A DNA stretch of 64,000 bases from Atopsyche davidsoni (Eukaryota > Arthropoda > Insecta > Trichoptera > Hydrobiosidae), in contig JAILWY010000021.1 in the NCBI GenBank assembly GCA_022113835.1, positions 3,410,001 through 3,474,000 on the forward strand. Reading direction: 5' to 3'. The translations under genes were made by a program, and so were the position numbers. Numbering within the stretch: the stretch's first letter is position 1; each line of letters begins with the position of its first letter. Under the pieces are notes generated by a model. It was not told the DNA's origin, searched no databases, and saw only the letters and a list, made by a program, of their open reading frames with translations. Below, in pieces: positions 60,311 through 64,000 of the stretch.

Positions 60311-61170
60311 TACCAATAAATATATTCTATAAACTAGTAAATTATTAATAAATATATTCTAAGATCATTTATTACGCATGTGTCAGAAACAACGATATTT
60401 TTTCAATTTTTTTTAACAAGTTAAAAACGGTTTTACATGTTACATTAATACCACAAAATATTACCATAAAATCTTTGTAAATCAAAAGTTTTTGTACTAG
60501 AATTAAATACTAAAGATACAACATTTTATTAAATAATAAACTGGAATAAATCACTAGATGTTTTGTATATTTTTCAATGGTATTTTTTTCAATTTCCCTT
60601 TTATCAAAACGAAATTTCGTTTTCAACTGAGAAAAGTTTTTTGAATATGCAGTTTCAGCTCGAAAACAGAACTTTTCGCGTACAATCTAGTATTTTGTAA
60701 TAATATTTTAACAAAAAAATCCCGGGTCAGCACAGTGTAGTTCCAGCAAACTATCCCTTTTTGAGTTTTTTGCTTAAAAAAATGAAGTACTTTTAACGAA
60801 TCACGGTTTATTAAAGAATGATTGAAATTAGAAGACCAAAATACCTCGTAAAAAAATTACATATCACTTTAGCTTATATTGTAAAAGTCTCACCCAATGG
60901 GCCGATCAATTTACTTAATAACTGATTTAATTTGATATATATATATATATTCTTTTTTAAAAAGATATTATTTAAATCTTGAACAGTTGCTAAAAACTTT
61001 GCAGCCATACAATACGATATTTTCTTTAAACCGACAAATTATTTTTATATGTTAAAATAATAATTTCAAATTATTAATTTTATTGTATCTGATACTACAA
61101 ATTTATCACTACAACCTTATAATAACAGTTAATCTATGCCCATGGAAGCAATGTAGTAATATCCTTAGTA
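60311..61170. other. A+T-rich non-coding DNA
   Basis: A TA microsatellite at 60935-60950. No gene. Confidence 0.6.
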
Positions 61171-61355
61171 AATATACTGTGCGGTACATTATCCCATGCC
61201 GGAATTGGAAAACGAAACAACAATAGCAGAAACTCCAAAATAGTTCCAATTATATGCTGATAGCAGTGCAGGTAACTGCCTCACCTGCAGGGAGGTTTGC
61301 GATAATTAACGCCGCCTAGCAACAGCGGCGCAGGCTCACCAAGATGGAGGAAGCA
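61171..61355. other. Balanced-composition island with X-box-like and Snail/ZEB words
   Basis: About 185 bp. GCCGCC-T-AGCAAC (61311-61323) matches the RFX X-box consensus at all but one constrained position. CAGGTAA (about 61270) and CACCTG (about 61282) face each other as Snail/ZEB or bHLH E-box words. GCCGC (61311-61315) and GCGGC (61325-61329) can pair. No open frame. Confidence 0.35.
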
Positions 61356-62330
61356 TACTAATCAGGGAGGACAACTTAAAAAAATATATTCCCCGTCGAC
61401 CAACAATAGTGAACATGTTGGTTTTAAAACCAAGCTAGCAGGTTCTCAGGGTTTTGCGAGAAAGGTTTGCTTAATTTTTTTACTCAATTAAACCGTCGTA
61501 GTATTCTTAATATTTGTAAAGAAAATAAATTTTGTTTACAAATTTTTGTATTAAAATATTAATCATCATTACCATCTCTTAATAAATTTAGATATCAAGT
61601 GGCATAAAATAACGCTCATGTTGAATTGATGTAAGATTTTTGTTTTGAATAACCATAGCGGTTTAGTTTTTGGTTTATGTCAAAAATTAAACCATATCAA
61701 AACAATGGATTAAAAAGTATATTTGTTACATTTACTCTATGAGTGCAAGACATTTAAGGTCAAATAATTTAAGCACCAAAAAACTGTTTATGTACAAAAA
61801 AATCACAGGAAACCTACATTGTTGAATGCTCCTTTTTGAACGGTTTTCTTTTCCCTTAAACATTGAAAATTAGCAGAATCGTGACCTAACGTGTTGTGAA
61901 CAATGCTTTTTTTTCGTATAAATACATTTATCGTTCAATCTACATTTTTTATAATTGCAATAAGGCAAGACTGTTAACTAAATAAGTGGTTTGATATTAC
62001 ATAGAAAATTTATTTTTTTAAGCACCTGTAGTTTACCTGTATATGTATATAGTATATATAAATGTAATTTTAGACTAAGGTCGGGTATTGCATTAATTAT
62101 CTCTATGGGCTGACTGCACAAAAAACGTATGTTTTAAATACAAATTTCTACGGTTTCTATTACTCATTAGACTCTTGACTAAATAGTACAAATTTACTAC
62201 ATTTCCAAAATTAACGGAGCAAAAAGCGATTGAAAACGATATCTTTCACTGAAAATGAAAGCATTAAACATTATCTAAATAATTAGTTAGACGCGGGATA
62301 CAATAATATTTTTATTTTATTAAAGTAAAT
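61356..62330. other. A+T-rich non-coding DNA
   Basis: Nothing recognised. Confidence 0.6.
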
Positions 62331-62480
62331 ATTTAATGATATTCCCTTTTTTAATTTTTGACGCGACTTTGAGACTATCTTAGACTTTGGTCCCAGCACG
62401 GGAAATGAAACGTCGGAGTACCAAAAACTTAAACAGCTCAACACTCAAGATACTAAATCAACTTGATTATGTTTATTCTA
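62331..62480 (+). repeat. Dispersed short repeat, family B
   Basis: TTTTTTAATTTTTGACGCGAC (62348-62368), then GGTCCCAGCACGGGAAATG, AAACGTCGGAGTACC and AACAGCTCAACACTCAAGA, ending in TACTAAATCAAC (in parts). The head word matches 51.43 kb and 8.45 kb; the tail matches 59.3 kb. It is a short copy, apparently lacking the middle of the 51.4 kb copy. The 61-codon frame starting at 62387 is repeat and A+T-rich sequence. Confidence 0.6.
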
Positions 62481-63470
62481 TAAATTCTGAATGTTTAAAC
62501 TTTTTATATGAGAAAATATATACCAATATTCTTAAAATAATACAGTACCGTACTATAGGTATTTCTTTTTAATTTTTTTGTAATTACTACATTCGGGTTT
62601 TAATAGACTATTGATACGAATATCTCCTAAAATCATATTTCATTTAATTTTAAACAATATTTCTAATATATAATGTAAAAAAATTGTATTCATATCACGC
62701 TTCGACGCCTAAATAGTAGCCAGTATTATCCGGCAATTCGCACGTCTGGTGTATTTTTAATGTACACAAACGTTACAGCCTACAATGTGTTTTAGTATGA
62801 ACCGGTATTTATGATGGCAGCGCGAAATTCATTTTTGGGCACATGAAGTACTCAAAAAATATATTTTATTTTATTTCAACAAACTCTTCTCCATGAAAAT
62901 TTTCTCATGTAAAAGAAAATGTCTATCACCGTAAGCCGTTCACTTATATTTTTGCCTTACGTTATACCAACACTAAGAGCTCCTAATATATATTTTGTAT
63001 TTTTCGCAACATTGTTTTTTATTTTAAACCAGATGTTTTTTTTTCTGACGTGTTAGCCTTTGTAATAACAATTTATATAAAGTTATATTTCCATTTTGTT
63101 TTACTGCTTTACTTTGTGTTTTCTTGTGTGAGTTATATTTACAATTTGTCTTTGTAAAACTCAAATATTTTTATTTATATTAACGTCTATGTTCATATAA
63201 TACTCAGGTTAATATAATATTTAAAAAAATATCTACTAAGATTTATAAAAATATATGTTTCAATAATTTGTATTAGACATGACATGATGACGTGTTCTTA
63301 CCGATAACGAAAAATGTCGCTAGTATACACTTTTTGAATTACAAGTACCAATCTATTTTTTTTGGTACGTTCAGTAAAATAAAAGTGAAATAAGTTCCTT
63401 GTTTATTATCAAAAAAAATATCTATTGGCAAGTTCAACAGTACACTATCGATGAATTGACTATAATTCCT
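62481..63470. other. A+T-rich non-coding DNA
   Basis: A small patch near 62695-62830 (CGCTTCGACGCC, GGCAATTCGCACGTCTGG). No gene recognised. Confidence 0.6.
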
Positions 63471-63770
63471 ATATTAGTTGGTTGAAATATAATCCATAGC
63501 GTAAAACTTGCCCATGTCCGCCATGTCTCAGCAAAACTGTTCCCTACCTTGGATGACGGCTGCAAATAGACCATAGACTGTCGTGGATCTGGAGTGAAGA
63601 TCCGCCAGCTTCTGCGTCTCCAAACTACACGACTCACTTCACTACACAACAGTTAGTTCCTACTTTCATTAAACCGTCAATAAAAACACACGAACACTTT
63701 GTACACGAGTTCAATTATGACGCAGCGATCGATTCAATGGCGGCACACGCGATACGCTTCTAGAAATTTC
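63471..63770. other. Balanced-composition island with a minus-strand frame
   Basis: About 300 bp. The minus strand is open for 71 codons from 63649 to 63434 (SEVSRVVWRRRSWRIFTPDPRQSMVYLQPSSKVGNSFAETWRTWASF). Its Trp/Arg content is unlike A+T noise, but no family is recognised and it could be a degraded transposon fragment. The end of the island (63720-63770) has GCGATCGATTC and GGCGGCACACGCG. Confidence 0.3.
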
Positions 63771-64000
63771 CACCGATAATCTTCAAATTAAATGTTTTTT
63801 CTGCTATAAATTTATTTGTTATTACTAAAAAAAATATTTTTCACAATAGAAAAGAGGTTACACAGGATTATAAAGTCGTAAATTTTGTAAATACTATTAA
63901 ATCATACTCGTAGAACAGGCGATGCATATGACGTCTGTATATTTATAACACAATAGATTCATCGTAATGTATCCAAATTCACCGGATTCACTGCTTCAGT
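63771..64000. other. A+T-rich non-coding DNA to the window end
   Basis: Nothing recognised. The sequence continues beyond the window. Confidence 0.6.

Noticed and set aside
60055..60348. Two long overlapping plus-strand frames (97 and 91 codons)
   Set aside because: Both phases and the opposite strand are open over the same bases, which points to composition and not to selection for a protein.

Overview
This window looks like non-coding eukaryotic DNA, most likely from an arthropod and probably an insect. It is A+T-rich (roughly 70% by eye). It holds a decayed mariner transposon, microsatellites, several copies of short dispersed repeats, and a short run of the insect-type telomere unit TTAGG. 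I found no operon-like gene packing, and no open frame that I recognise as a host protein. Most open frames are under 100 codons and occur either by chance in G+C-richer patches or as low-complexity Lys/Asn/Ile/Phe stretches in A+T-rich DNA. The placement rests on the TTAGG run and the mariner copy. The order and species cannot be told from here.

Layout: long A+T-rich stretches (about 0.5 to 7 kb) are broken by some 30 patches of 150-350 bp with nearly balanced base composition. These lie near 1.4, 3.9, 4.8, 6.1, 6.9, 7.9, 11.0, 12.7, 14.9, 16.8, 24.2, 25.6, 27.5, 29.2, 31.3, 32.9, 36.8, 38.8, 39.2, 40.9, 43.0, 44.6, 45.2, 46.4, 48.2, 49.0, 50.2, 53.05, 54.3, 57.1, 58.8, 60.2, 61.3 and 63.6 kb. 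Several carry recognisable binding-site words: CRE with ETS, paired CACGTG boxes, clustered homeodomain cores, an inverted RUNX-type pair and RFX X-box-like sites. My reading, which is inference, is a gene desert or large intron with spaced regulatory modules. Unannotated short exons cannot be excluded.

Repeats: a broken mariner (27.9-28.9 kb) has lost its first catalytic Asp through an internal deletion. A family with a tRNA-Thr-like head occurs once at 48.5 kb and twice as the arms of a large head-to-head palindrome at 59.44-59.82 kb. A second short family, sharing a CGAAACGTCGGA-like module and a tail reading roughly CTCAACACCCAAGAAA, occurs at 48.8, 51.7, 59.3 and 62.4 kb, with weaker fragments elsewhere. 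The palindrome lies between two copies of this second family, so 48-62.5 kb is the repeat-rich end of the window.

No system of cooperating genes is present. The most unusual objects are the palindromic tRNA-like dimer and the array of balanced-composition islands.
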